Source: Lepeophtheirus salmonis
Lineage: Eukaryota > Arthropoda > Copepoda > Siphonostomatoida > Caligidae
Assembly: GCF_016086655.4 (NCBI RefSeq)
Contig: NC_052138.2
Coordinates: 7,440,001-7,504,000, forward strand
Direction of reading: 5' to 3'
DNA: 64,000 bases
A model generated the notes under the pieces. It was not told the DNA's origin. It saw only the letters and a list, made by a program, of their open reading frames with translations, and did no database searches. Both the position numbers and the translations under genes were made by a program. Of this stretch, positions 33,471 through 44,799 are shown piece after piece. The first letter of the stretch is position 1; every line of letters begins with the position of its first letter.

Positions 33471-33914
33471 GGTTCTAGGGCTCTTATCTCCTACCAACTA
33501 CCCCCGTCCTTTTACCCTCGTCTATCTATTCTCCCCGTCCTTTTACCACCTTGAATTACCCCCCAGCATTTTACTCCCTATTACAATAAATAGCAACCAT
33601 ACAACCAACATTCAGTCTTTTAACAACCATCAAAACATAATTATTAAATCAAGTATTAATTTTAGTATTAAAATTTTGATGATTTATAGAACTCATACGT
33701 ATTATCTCATTCGAACCTGAAAGTTTCATTGCTCAACAACCGCTCCAAATAACCCTAACATTCATTTATTACTTAGGACCCCTATCATTTACTAACTGTA
33801 CTTCTCAATAATAATGATAGAAAATGCTGGAGGGTAGATGGCTCGGTGGGGGAAATGCTAGGGAGTAGAAGGACGGGGGGGGATAATTGGTCGGCCGGTA
33901 GAAGCCCTAATTTC
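33471..33914. mobile_element. MULE-like non-autonomous element (family C) with 9-bp target duplication
   Basis: The left end reads GGTTCTAGGGCTCTTATC and the reverse-complemented right end GAAATTAGGGCTTCTACC. Both continue with C-rich blocks ('ctacccccgtccttttac' and 'atcccccccgtccttctac'). The direct repeat GTATTTCAC is exact at 33,462-33,470 and 33,915-33,923, immediately outside these ends. Nine bases is the target-site length of Mutator-like elements. It has no transposase. A second, interrupted copy is at 8,655-9,260. Confidence 0.75.
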
Positions 33915-33923
33915 GTATTTCAC

Positions 33924-35129
33924 AGTCGAGCTTGAAAGTAATCATTCTGGTATCCTTTTGTGTTGGCAAGCAATATATATAATAAATACTAATGTTGGAG
34001 TATTTAATGGGTCAGTCCACGAAAATTTTAGTGAGGAAAAAGATTTGACTCAAATTTGATATCATTGATGGTAGTCCTACTCAGATTTGATCCGTAACGT
34101 AGTCCAACATTGTGTTATGAGGTTTTAAATATGAAAGAATCAGTATTTTTATGGGTTTTGATTAGTGATAAATTGTAAACCAAAGCCATGGATAAGCAAG
34201 TATAATATATTACTGACAGGCTATCACTTAGTGCAACAAAACCTTTGTTGCATATTTTCAATTTTTCTTATGAAAAAATGTGTAAATAATTGAACCTTAA
34301 ATATTTTAAGGTAAATGGTCTTTGATTTGTTTGAAAATTTAACAAAAAAAACAACTTTAAGATATGTTTAAAAATAGTGTAGAGTAGTAAAGTCATGGAA
34401 TTAAGATTAATGGTGTTTTTAATAAAAAATCATAACTTTATTTATATTATAAAAATATATTAGATGTATACAAAAATAATATATAAACTACCTTTGATTT
34501 GTATAAATCCCTCCAGAAGACAAATTAAACCAATTGTTATGGCTAAAAGCCATGTTACATATGATTGATTCAATGGGTTGTTTTACTGTTGTTCTTGACA
34601 CTTTTGGTTGATTTATCAAAAGCAAAAATGTTCAAGGCAAATACTCCTAGAACCTAATTTAGGGAGGGGGGCGTAATTTTGAACAAATGAATTAAAGACA
34701 ATAATCGAATTTATCTATGAGTACAAAATCCAAACCTGATCTCAGTTATCTGAATTTCTGAAATATATGGGATAATGTAATTCGGAACTGTTATTGATCA
34801 AAGTCATTTTTTACCCTTAAAACAATTACTAAATTAAATGTAGGATTACTAAAATTTATGTAAAAGTGGTTTTTATGATTAATAACTGCTTTTATATACT
34901 GTGATCACGAATGTTATAGCTTATATTATAGAAAAATATTCAATTTATAATTTAAAAATGATAAAAAATAAAAAAAAATATGCATCTTCAAGGATTTTTG
35001 TTCCATTTTGTATTTTTAAAGTGAGGTTGAGAGAAAAACGGAGATACATTCTGGATTTGGTGCTCAAACATCATTTCCTTTTTTGCCTTGAATTCATTTG
35101 TACAAAATTTAAAGTAGGAGATATGTGGC
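33924..35129. other. Intergenic sequence, no gene seen
   Basis: AT-rich. The 110-codon frame at 34,901-35,233 runs through a poly-A tract into repeat A and shows no conserved motif. Confidence 0.4.
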
Positions 35130-35560
35130 TAGGAGGTATAATTAGTTATGGAAATCTTGTGTATTTTGGCTTGTCAAAAAAAAAAAAAAAAAAAGTGAAA
35201 CCGAAAATCTACATGGTAACCCTCACACTTTGAAAAATATTTTAGAAAAGATCCGCTACAATCAGCTGTGATAAGGCAGGATAGGGGGAAGAAAATAAAC
35301 AAGGAAAATGGCAAGAATTAATCCCATGTCGATCCCCGATTCTACTCTGAGTCCAAAAAATACTTTCAATTATAATTCCGAATCAAATCCTCGAGGTAAC
35401 TTTCCATCTTTAATGAGAAAACAAGAAGGTTCAATCAGGTTTTGATTATAATTGAATGTAGTAGAAAATTATTTCTTTACTCAAGAATTAAATAATAATG
35501 GCAACTGCTAAGGGGGAAAAAATCATTCTTCAGATTACCAATTCAAAAAAATAAATTAAT
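35130..35560 (+). repeat. Dispersed repeat family A, long copy
   Basis: Aligned with 11,700-12,120 along its length. It also contains a 19-base poly-A at 35,178 at the position of the A-rich tract in the other copy. Confidence 0.75.
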
Positions 35561-35896
35561 TAAAATAAACAGACCACCTATAAAACATCACTAAATATAA
35601 TTGATGTGGACAACTGTGAGGAACATGAAATCACAGGCTCTTACAAATCAATTCTATTGACTTCATTCGAAAACGAGTCAATCTTTGGCTCCTTATTTGA
35701 AAATAGAGTAAGGTATAAATCCACCAATAAATGAAATTAAAAAATACATTTAACTTTATCATTTTGGATGATATTAGTGTCTTCCAAGGTAAATACAAAT
35801 ACTAGATTATACTATAATGTGTGTACGACTGATGTTTGACTTCCACTATGCTTTTTAATATTGACGTCATAGTGTATTAAAAGTTGCGTGCCTTCT

Positions 35897-35958
35897 CAAA
35901 ATCTGTTTTTCTTGCCCAGCAGTCGGTACGATACATCAAGTTGAAAATTCTAGCAAGT
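35897..35958 (+). repeat. 62-bp direct repeat, copy 1
   Basis: 'atctgtttttcttgcccagc', 'agtcggta.gatacatc' and 'ttgaaaattctagca' are repeated nearly exactly at 36,622-36,682. Confidence 0.8.
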
Positions 35959-36309
35959 CCGATTAGAAGATTGTCTATTATTGTATTTCTATTAGCCAAG
36001 GTGCCTTCTAATTTTATTCGTACAAAACCCTCCTTCACCCATGAAGTTTGAATGTAGGAGGTTTTGTGGCACTTCTTATTTAATCTTGCTTATATATGAT
36101 TTTAAAGGGAGAATTGTCGAGGTTTTAAAGAATAAAAAATTCTTAAAATATATTTTCTATTTGTCAGTTCTAATGTTAAACTATTGGTCACGTGTAAAAG
36201 TAAGATAAATACGGAAATTTACCATCAAGTTTTATCCCTAGCTTGTATGCCTATATGGTATATATTAGTTTAAAATTTTTCCAAGAATTTTCAAAAGGAT
36301 GATAAATAC

Positions 36310-36500
36310 AGAGAAGTACTTCACTTCGTTACCTTTATTGTATCACACAACTTCTTATCTAAAAAGAAACGGAAATAAGGTTTCAAATCGTTTGGTAGTT
36401 AGACAAATAAGTCAATCCTACCAACTGTTATTGATCTTTTTTATATTCTCCGGCTATCATTGTCAACTTATTTATCTACAATTTTTAAAATGAACTACAT
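36310..36500 (+). repeat. Dispersed repeat family D, copy 3
   Basis: The CCTTTATTGTATCACACAAC core, 'aaaaagaaac' and 'ggctatcattgtcaac' match 1,590-1,715 and 15,095-15,180. The 64-codon frame through it is a by-product. Confidence 0.55.
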
Positions 36501-36536
36501 TTATATATCTACCATGGTATAATATTATAGTTGTAA

Positions 36537-36760
36537 GTTTGTCCGTCCGTCCGTCCTTCACGCGGCTAAAAGTTATTCTTTGAATGAAATATATAAAACG
36601 GGTACATCCTATGTTAATACACAATCTGTTTTTCTTGCCCAGCAGTCGGTATGATACATCGAATTGAAAATTCTAGCACTAGTGACAATGATTGGTTGCG
36701 GGTTCTTAATGAAATAATTCTAAATAAAATCCATCATACGGGTACATCCTAGTCTACTAT
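36537..36760 (+). repeat. Low-copy repeat cluster with GTCC microsatellite
   Basis: It begins with GTCCGTCCGTCCGTCC at about 36,540. The phrase 'acgggtacatccta' occurs at 36,597-36,611 and again near 36,738-36,751. The second copy of the 62-bp direct repeat (36,622-36,682) lies between them. Confidence 0.6.
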
Positions 36761-36799
36761 TACAATATAATATTATAGTAGGGGTTTGTATGTGTCTCC

Positions 36800-37020
36800 G
36801 TAGATTATCAAATTTCAAATGCTTAGTTTGTGCATATTAAAATAATTTCAAAAGTCTGATTTCATGAATTAATTTACTGACTATTCAAAGATTTAAAAAC
36901 TATGTACTAGGTCAAAAAGAATAAATTATGAAATACCCATGACGTATCAAGCGAGATGAGGGAATCTACAACTGAAAACAAACTAAGTAGAGTCTTTTCG
37001 TGGTAGCGAGATAATGACAT
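36800..37020 (+). repeat. Dispersed repeat family E, partial copy
   Basis: 'catgacgtatcaagcgagatgaggg' and 'aatctacaactgaaaacaaa' match 22,743-22,790. Confidence 0.55.
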
Positions 37021-37654
37021 GAGTTCATGTAGTTACATTAAAAAAATAATAATTCAATCATTTTATTGGTTTCCAATAATAGTCAGCAGACTTCTGCTAG
37101 AAAATATTCGGAAATTAATTTGAATAATTATCACACAACCTCTCTACTTTTTTGTAATATTTAATAAACTGTGAGAATGCATGAATTACTTTCGTTAACT
37201 TAATCCAAAATCATCTTGGTATGGGATCGAATTAATCTTAACCTGATCTGAAATTACCTGGGTAGTGAAATCATTGCAAAATAGCATAAAACAAAAAATA
37301 TATTTACTCTTTTTCATTGTATTTGTCACTAATATTCAATAATTACGAGATACATAATAAATATTCATTATATGAATTTCCTTTTTTTTAAATATATTTT
37401 AAACAACCTAAAAACACAAAATGTATATTTAATTTTAACAACACTTTTACACAGTTAAAGATTTGTTTAAGTCTGCTATGCATGCCTGATCACAGTGATA
37501 GAAACAATACTGCATAACATCTGACCACAGCGTTTTGGAACTTTAAAACACTGTTTTTTCAACATCTAGAAAGCACTTTAAACTAATAAATGTCTTCCAT
37601 AGGCATTACTCATCTTGCTTAAGGAAACTTGGCTTCGCTTACCCTGCACAAGTG
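37021..37654. other. Intergenic sequence, no gene seen
   Basis: AT-rich. The right edge (37,560-37,654) may hold the displaced 3' end of the hAT remnant at 38,415-38,830, but I cannot prove that. Confidence 0.35.
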
Positions 37655-38414
37655 CAAGGGCGGTGTCTGCAGAATTATATATATATCAATATACATATTT
37701 TTTTTTATGGGGGGGGGGGAGCTTGGAAAAAAAAGCTCACGAAAATTAAATTTAAAAAAAAAAATAGTTCAAATATTAAATTTTTTTTGAAAAAAAACTC
37801 AAAAATCTAAATTTTAAATATTAAATTTTTTACAAAAAAATTTCAAATATTTCATTTTTTGGAAAACTTATCAAAAATGAATCGTTGTTTACAAAAGATT
37901 AAATTTTTAGGAAAAAACCAAAGAGATTATATTTTGAATATTTAATTTTTGGAAAAAATTTCAAAAAACCATAATTGTTCACAAAAATATTCAAATATTA
38001 ATTTTTTTTTGAAAAAAAAAATCAAAAATCAAAATTGATTCACAAAATGTGAATTTTTTGGAAAATAATTTCAAATATTTAATTTTTGGAAAAAATTTCA
38101 AAAATGAATATCTGTTTACAAAAGATTATATTTTTGATAACAAAATTTAGAAATTGCATCTCAAATATTAATTTTTTTGGAAAAATATTTCAAACATTCA
38201 TAACGGGTCACAAAAAATTAAATTTTCCGGAAAATAATCTCTAATATAAATTTTTTTTGCTCTGCTGCATAATTTACCCAAATAACTTTTACCCCTTTTT
38301 TCGCCTAAGATTTTTTAATCCTCAACAAAAAAATTATATTTAAAAGCAAAAATTCCTTAATGTCTTTTTTTTTGGGGGGATACAGCGCCTCAGCCAACCC
38401 CTGCAGACACCCTG
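37655..38414 (+). mobile_element. Non-autonomous element family B, copy B3 with both ends
   Basis: The left end CAAGGGCGGTGTCTGCAG is followed by a TA run, poly-T and ten G. The reverse-complemented right end reads CCAGGGTGTCTGCAGGGGTT, then 'ggctgaggcgctgtatcccccc'. The body is about 560 bp of imperfect modules of the type 'aattttttggaaaaa', 'tttcaaaaat' and 'gttcacaaa', much longer than in B2. The element is inserted in the hAT remnant, just after the sequence coding 'INKMVLVLKG' on the minus strand. Confidence 0.8.
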
Positions 38415-38830
38415 GTAACCTTTGAGCACCAGGACCATTTTATTAATGTTAATTTGTGTTAAAACTTGCTCTAAAAGGTAGGTAGTCCCAAACATGGACA
38501 ACGTCTTTGCAGCCAATGTTGTCAATGTAGGATAGTCTGGTAGAAGGTACTTTTAAAAAATTTCCAAGCCCACAGATACAAATTTGTATTTCATTCTACA
38601 TCACACTGCAAATCATTGATTTCAAGTTCAAAGGGAAAATCATAAGGTCTGTAAACGGTAAGCGAAAAGCTTCAAATTCTCTCTATATTTCCCTTAATAC
38701 CTGAAATACCTCTGGCTCTGTTATATTTTTTAATATAGTGAGTTTCATAATGAGGTCGAGTATTGTATGCATTAAACACAGAAACTTGCAGCTGCCATAT
38801 CCTTTGCCAGTCACCTCTGTAAACATATAA
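38415..38830 (-). pseudogene. hAT-type transposase C-terminal remnant (GTF2IRD2-like)
   Basis: Minus-strand pieces in order are 'REFEAFRLPFTDLMIFPLNL', a degraded 'EIQICICGLGNF' segment, 'YLLPDYPTLTTLAAKTLSMF', and 'GTTYLLEQVLTQININKMVL'. The last two match the dimerisation region of hAT-family transposases and the related GTF2IRD2 and zinc-finger BED proteins: Y-P-x-L-x-x-x-A-x-x-x-x-S-x-F-G-T-T-Y-x-C-E-Q. Here the cysteine of C-E-Q is a leucine. Stops and a frameshift interrupt it. Upstream, 'ttttctttatatgtttacag' at 38,817-38,836 looks like a splice acceptor, so it may have been part of a spliced copy. The C-terminus is cut by copy B3. Confidence 0.7.
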
Positions 38831-39467
38831 AGAAAAAAAGAAAATGTCAATTTTTCTTATAAAGTCCTACACTCAGTGACCATTTTTTTACTTTTCGAGA
38901 ATTTTCCTTATGAGGCTGCAAAGCTAAATACAAAATTAATATATAACTACAGCTGCTAAACAGACTCAAATACTATTACTACTGGTGTAGTTCCGCCATA
39001 GTGTTACTTTCATGTTGTCTAAAACACTGCCCCCCCCTCGGGCTATATAAGATAAAAGATTTTAAAGAAAATTATAGTGAATTCATTCATTTATTTTAAT
39101 AATGCAGATTTATAATCTCAAAGAGGGACGAATACGGCCATCGGATCGTATGTTTCACACCCTTGGTCTAGATTATATGACAACCTCTATAAAAACTCTG
39201 AAGCTTACCTTTTCATACGTTTAGTTACTCAAAAGTTATTGTATGTCACTGTTAAGATACTTTGGACGATAATGCCTTTATATACAGATTTATGACTTCT
39301 AAAAAGTAAAGGAATATATTTCTGAAAAGTAGCAAGTCTTCATGAGTCCTTATTTTTTCCCCAAATCACGAGGAAAATAACCGGAATAAGTATCCACTTC
39401 ATTTTCGTTATATGGGATCTATTTCAAGATGTCAAGTTTTACTCCGAGACAGCAAATGTATTTCCTT
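38831..39467. other. Sequence between the hAT and THAP remnants
   Basis: No motif I can name. Scattered minus-strand coding-like fragments suggest it may belong to one of the neighbouring remnants. Confidence 0.3.
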
Positions 39468-40170
39468 CTAGGTGGGAGATGATAAAGTTGTCTCACTGAC
39501 GGCTTTTATAATGAAGTTGACAGAAGTAAGCAGGCCCATTTTAATGACCGAGCGAAGGACCTGTTCATGGGATCTCGTCTTAAGAGTCGAGGTCCCTTGA
39601 ATAGACCATAACATTGATATATCATCTTGATACCACCTTGATAAAATATTCAGTCCTATGGTCATTTCATGCATTTTATTAGCCCAAACATTTCTCTGTT
39701 CGTCTCATTCGAGAAAGTTTTGCAAGCATCTTAATACAAACTTAGCAATATTTTCAAGTAATTTATGTGTTAATGATATAACAATTGGGTAGTGATATAT
39801 TTTTGTTTCTTTTTCAATTAGATCTTGCAGGATTTTGGTTATATTAGAGCTTTGTAAGTATGTTAAAACTTCAATTTAAGGAGCTTCTTGGATAAAAATG
39901 TCTGATAAGAGTGGGGTTTGAGCTTCGTAATCCCGATAATCTTCCTTATATGATGCCCCATGAGTTTCTAATATTAGATTTAATTGCTTCCTTTGAAGTT
40001 CTTCTGCATCTCTGTTTCGGTTAAACAGGAGCTTTCGTTTATTATTTACCTTAGAATGTTCGAATAAAGTAGGAATTGCATTATGTACCTAACACCACCG
40101 TCTTTCTGGAGACTTCCGTAAAAAAATTGATTTTTCAAAGTGAGCCTAAAGCGAATTATTTAAGTATGAA
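39468..40170 (-). pseudogene. THAP-domain protein remnant (transposase-derived type)
   Basis: A nearly continuous minus-strand frame with three stops starts near 40,165. It reads 'AHFEKSIFLRKSPERRWC', stop, 'VHNAIPTLFEHSKVNNKRKL'. H-F followed about 20 residues later by N-A-I-P-T-L-F is the end of the THAP zinc finger (C-x-x-H-F ... A-V-P-T-I-F). It continues 'RNRDAEELQRKQLNLILETH', 'EDYRDYEAQTPLLSDIFIQE', stop, 'IEVLTYLQSSNITKILQDLI', then 'NVWANKMHEMTIGLNILSRW' and ends at 39,468. The two N-terminal cysteines of the finger were not found. THAP domains occur in P-element-type transposases and in host proteins derived from them. The low number of stops suggests fairly recent loss, or an exon boundary. 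The region after the finger I do not recognise. Confidence 0.55.
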
Positions 40171-40259
40171 TAATTAGAATATGGAACCCAGTGACAACCT
40201 TATAAAATAACCCATTAGTTTAATTTTCACATCCCGCACATAGTAAAAAATATTTGGTT

Positions 40260-40625
40260 ATATTACTTGGCAAACTCTTGATTCATCGCACGTTTGATTG
40301 CATTGATCCACAATATCCTTCGATTGATGTTTTTGGAAAATAAAACATTTTCATAGGCGATCACCCTGCAGACTATTTATTCGAAGTTAAACTGTTATTA
40401 CAATACACTGCACTAAACGTTTTCATGTTGTGAAAAATATATTTTAATGAATAAGTATTAGGTAATTACGATAAATAATGAAATTGTGCCCACACAGTAG
40501 CATATAAATGGCCTTCAAGACCTTTAAAATAGACTTGATGACACCTGCCAATTTTAAACTAATCCATAAAGAGAAGAAAAGAATATCCTTTTCTTCTGCT
40601 GAGTGTCCATTCTTTCCTTTCAGTC
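40260..40625 (+). repeat. Dispersed repeat family F, copy 2
   Basis: Partner of 32,890-33,240, sharing 'attgatccacaatatccttc' near the start and 'gagtgtccattctttccttt' at the end. Confidence 0.55.
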
Positions 40626-41936
40626 TTTTAATTGGAATGAGTCTTTCAGACTCGAGAATTAATAGAACATGAGTTTTCCTAATTTACATAATTCAAGTTT
40701 CAATAATTCTTTCCGATTTTTTAAATATTTGCCCCTGAATTGAATTAAAGGCATATTTTTGAGTGACATTAACAGATGGAAAACAAATTATTACCCAGGG
40801 ATTCACTTTAATAATTAACAAAATCAACTGAATGAAATAAGAATCCTTTTTGAACAGAAACCTGTCTTGCTCAAATAAAACTGTATACATTAATATAAAA
40901 CAATGGATAGAATGTAGAGCATCAATTCTAAAATAGTGCATTTATAGAAAAATTGTAAACAGATTTGTGCCTCCAATTCATTTTCCAATGGCATTTACTG
41001 ACCATTTTTTAAAACTCACAATATTACGAGAAAAAAGTTTTCAACTCAATACGGGACGGGTGTTTTTAAATACAGGACAATTCCGTTTTTCAAGGACGGT
41101 TGGCTATTTTAATCCAAAGTGGATATTTTCAACTGTTCCAATATAAACCAAATCTTCTTATTTCTTGCGCCAATCCATGTATAATATCAATAGGTATAAT
41201 TTTGTGATGTGTCGTTTTTGACAGGATGGTAGCTGGCTCTCCCCCATGAGGAGGGAATTTTTTTGGGATTTCTTGTAAAAAAAAAAGTTATGCTAAATTT
41301 GTTGACATTTTTCTAGAAAATCTGAAGAGCTGTTTGGGAGCAAAAAGGGATGGCTCTTTTTAGAGAGCCGTAATTCCGATCACTAGTATAAGCATAGCAT
41401 TGAATACTTAATATTATACCTTCATTTGTATTGTTTTTATATTTTGATCTAAAAAAACAAGATTGCTTTAGTTTATGAACTAAAGCAATCCAACAAGACT
41501 AATGTTAACTTATGTCAGAGGCACCTCCAAATTTTGACTTTTAAATTACCTGATATGATCAAACTTAATTAAATGACTGGAGATCCTGAAATTTTTTATT
41601 AACAGTTTATAGTTAGCTAGATACTATTTCAAATGATGGGATAAAGTTATTTCAATTAATTAACTTCTGATTATTTTTATACTGTGATAAGTTAAGTAAA
41701 TTATAATATACCTGCTAGTTTTTAGTTCGCAATAAAAACTGATTTTCCTTTTCAAGCCAAATAATTAGAATTTCTTTTAGATGATAATTCAAATCCAGTT
41801 TTGTCAACACAGAAAAGTTATTATTGTCTTCAGGTGTTAATATTAATTGAAGAAATATTTAGAAAATTTAATGACATTACTATATTTTTTTTCAACAAAC
41901 GGTGTTTTATAGGGTTGTCCAAGCATATACACAAGG
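40626..41936. other. Intergenic sequence, no gene seen
   Basis: AT-rich. Apart from the hairpin at 41,461-41,490 and a weak GGCTCT/AGAGCC stem at 41,352-41,369, nothing is supportable. Confidence 0.4.
41461..41490. repeat. Perfect 13-bp inverted repeat with TATG loop
   Basis: GATTGCTTTAGTT, the loop TATG, then the exact reverse complement AACTAAAGCAATC. It is isolated, with no neighbouring gene. Confidence 0.85.
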
Positions 41937-43199
41937 CAGGTTAGCAAAACGAACGTGGAATCGGTAAATTGATTTATAAATACATGAATATTCTTAAATT
42001 TTCAATAATCGGGAAAAAATATTGTTGACATAACACATAGAAAAGGTTTTTGTAAAACTTTTTTCAATCAATATGACCACCTTCATTATCAATCACAGTA
42101 TTTACACCTTGCCTGAAGGCCAAGCAGGAGTTGATGTCAAACTCTTCTGACATGTTGTCTCATGAAGACGCTATGGAAGCTCAGTGAGTCCACAGTTGGG
42201 TGTGAGGTCCTGTTGGGGTCCCTCTCCAAAGTGCCCCCATATAGAAAACTCCAGTAAGTTCAAATCTAGTGAGGAAGGGGGCCATATCACTTTGGACCAG
42301 AATCGAGCATTGCTATATGTACAAAACTTTTGCCCGTTGGAGGACGTATGAGAGGGGGCACCGTCCAGGTAGTTGGCCTTTAGCCATGGCAAAATGTTGT
42401 ATCTAGGCACTTTATAGTATGCCTCCTGTTCGATTTTATGTCCAGCCTTGAAAAAGAACAGAGGCATCTTCTTTTCGTCTAAGGTCACAACACCGAGGAC
42501 CATTATTTGGGCCTGATATTTGGTGTGGTAAACCCCTTAGATCTCTTCTTTTGTTTCTGCAAGCCAGCGGTCGTACCGGTGGTTGTCGAATTGATCAACT
42601 GTGATTTTTTTTTGTCCGAGAAAATTTTAACAAATGACCCATTTGCCTTGATCTATGTGAGGATTTTCTTGCACTTCTTGAGCCTCCTGGCTTTCAATCC
42701 CTCTGTCATAAGGTGGTGTGGGATCCTTGAGAAAGAAACTAGTCCAAGTTGTACTTTATAGACCTCCTGATGGTCCTAGGATCCGCAGAAAATCTTTGGT
42801 GAGGCGATTTATCGACATAGTGGGATCCTTCTTAACATTCTTCTATAAATTTAAAAAAGAACTTCTTATCCCTCTTTAAATAATGACTTCAACTTCCTCA
42901 TATCCTAAAAAGGTCCTTTACATTTTTTCCATTTTGATAAACTTTAAAACCAGGCTCATAGAATACATAATAATGCCTGTAATCTTTATCATATCAACCC
43001 TAGCATTTAAGAGATCTGAGATGCGCTGCCTTTTTGCTTGTTGCTCGCTCATGATGAAGAAATGACTAAATGATTGGTATAGTTTGTTCATGTAAAAAAG
43101 AACGGCGGAAACAGAATATGAGAAATAATAACTAAACCTTTTCATGGTAACGAGAAAATGAACATTAATTAACAGTCCACATTTCGCTACCTAACCCTG
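41937..43199 (-). mobile_element. Inactivated mariner-like element, same family as 30,561-31,621
   Basis: The left end CAGGTTAGCAAAACGAACG and the reverse-complemented right end CAGGGTTAGGTAGCGAAATG are inverted repeats. The minus-strand transposase begins with ATG at 43,052 ('MSEQQAKRQRISDLLNARVD'). It continues 'KITVDQFDNHRYDRWLAETK', then 'MVLGVVTLDEKKMPLFFFKA' and 'EQEAYYKVPRYNILPWLKAN', then 'DGAPSHTS' (second catalytic D), 'VIWPPSSLDLNLLEFSIWG' (the S-P-D has become S-L-D), and ends near 42,085. The F-S-D-E box is degraded to 'FLGQKK'. About 120-200 bp of extra sequence follows the N-terminus compared with the 30.6 kb copy. Confidence 0.9.
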
Positions 43200-43402
43200 T
43201 AAATTCTGTCCGAAAATTTTGGTCTTAAGTTTCTTTTTAGAATCCGTTAATTTTTCATGGAAAATATTACAAAAAATTAAATGGTGAGGTTTTTATAATT
43301 TATTTAATTTTTTTTCTCCAACTGTTATTATTATTCTTTAATTATTGAGGACAGAATACATATGAACTGATCATTTTATCCTACCCTTAATTACTCCGGG
43401 CA

Positions 43403-43422
43403 ATATATATATATATATATAT
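43403..43422. repeat. AT dinucleotide microsatellite
   Basis: Ten AT units at the broken inner edge of the mariner fragment at 43,440-43,640. Confidence 0.85.
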
Positions 43423-43439
43423 TTAATGACAGCTCATCG

Positions 43440-43640
43440 CTCGAACGTTGGTTTTCTTCATTTTTACAAAAACTCTCACATCAACCATCTCAAACGACTG
43501 TTACATAACAACTGCGTGTCCAAAATGGCTGAAACTTTTGTCAGTAACTATCAACAGATGCTAGATAGATATGACTAGCTTTTATTGACGAGTTCTGCCA
43601 TCAATACATTGAAGTCGGAAACTTTTCAGACCCTTTGTAT
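43440..43640 (-). mobile_element. 5' end fragment of the mos1-type mariner
   Basis: The minus strand from about 43,640 ('acaaagggtctgaaaagttt', 'gctagtcatatctatctagc', 'cattttggacacgcagttgt') matches 27,869-28,060. It stops after the transposase's first codons, where the AT microsatellite begins. Confidence 0.8.
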
Positions 43641-44799
43641 TTCCAAGACCAAGTTGTTAATGATATATTATTTACATTTAATCGAATAAAAGATTTACAC
43701 TTGTACATATGAGAATAAAAATTAGCGCCTGTCTCTCAACATTAATTATTATTGCATTATTCATTTAAAAAGCTATGCATAGAATTAAAACGAAAAGAGA
43801 CAAAAATAATATTATAGGGAAACTAATTTAAACGGTTATAATTAAATGAACATAATTTTGTCATAAAATTTTCTCTTTCCTACAAATATATATATATTTG
43901 TATTAATGTTTTAAACTCACTTGAGACATTTTTCCAAATGAAAAGAAGGGAGAAATATCTATATAATGTATAATTTATCATACCTATGTATTTATAATAA
44001 TAGGTAATAAGATAGGTGTAAGTCTGAATTATCATATAAACTACATACATAATATGTTATAAGTATAACGATGAATTATGAGTTTGGAAAGTTAGAATTA
44101 GAGTTGATAGTTCCAAGCAATTTCTCGTGTTTGAAATATTTAGTGCTAGGACAATCTGAACAATATTTAGTCGTATTAAGCGGGAACCTCCTCTATATAG
44201 CTATGTAGATACCCAACTCCATTTCCTGTTAGAATGAATCCATTATATCATAATAATTTTTGGAATTGCAGACTCCAATGTATTGAAACAAGGGAAAGAC
44301 ATACTAATTTCTAAAAAGCAAGATTTTTAATCCACAAATTGAGATTTGTGTTATAATAAAACTTTATTGTTATGATTCCTTTCATGCTTTTGTATGTACA
44401 TAGGCAATAGACATGGATAATAATATGTAATAATTCTCTTTCTGTCTCTAAAAAGGATCTAAATAGATAAAGAGTTATACGAGTGTAGTTCTAAATGTAA
44501 TACTGTACAGTGTATGTACTTCCTTCTAATAATAAATAAATGGTAGATACTAGTATTGAGACTCAGTACAAGATTTTTTTTTGTTTTATTTGTGTTCCGT
44601 CTTAAGTAATTTTTTCTAGATTTGGACCGATATTTCCAGATCAGAGCACGATTTTTGACCATAGACAGAAATTTAATAGTTAAACGATTTTCTCCCCTAT
44701 TCTGATTTATGAGTTGTAAAAATATGATTTCTGCAACACATTAAACCCATATGTGAGCTTATTGTAAGAAAGCAAAATTTTGAAACACAAATTTCAACA
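43641..44799. other. Intergenic sequence, no gene seen
   Basis: AT-rich, nothing supportable. Confidence 0.4.

Noticed and set aside
35050..35120. Possible conserved exon around 'KVRLREKRRYILDLVLKHHF'
   Set aside because: Short, AT-rich, with no splice signals or recognised motif.
34901..35233. 110-codon plus-strand frame
   Set aside because: Runs through a 19-base poly-A into repeat family A. Low-complexity composition and no motif.
37720..38260. Possible CRISPR-like or satellite array
   Set aside because: The modules are irregular AT-rich variants without uniform repeats or unique spacers, and they are bounded by the inverted ends of a family B element. The sequence is eukaryotic.
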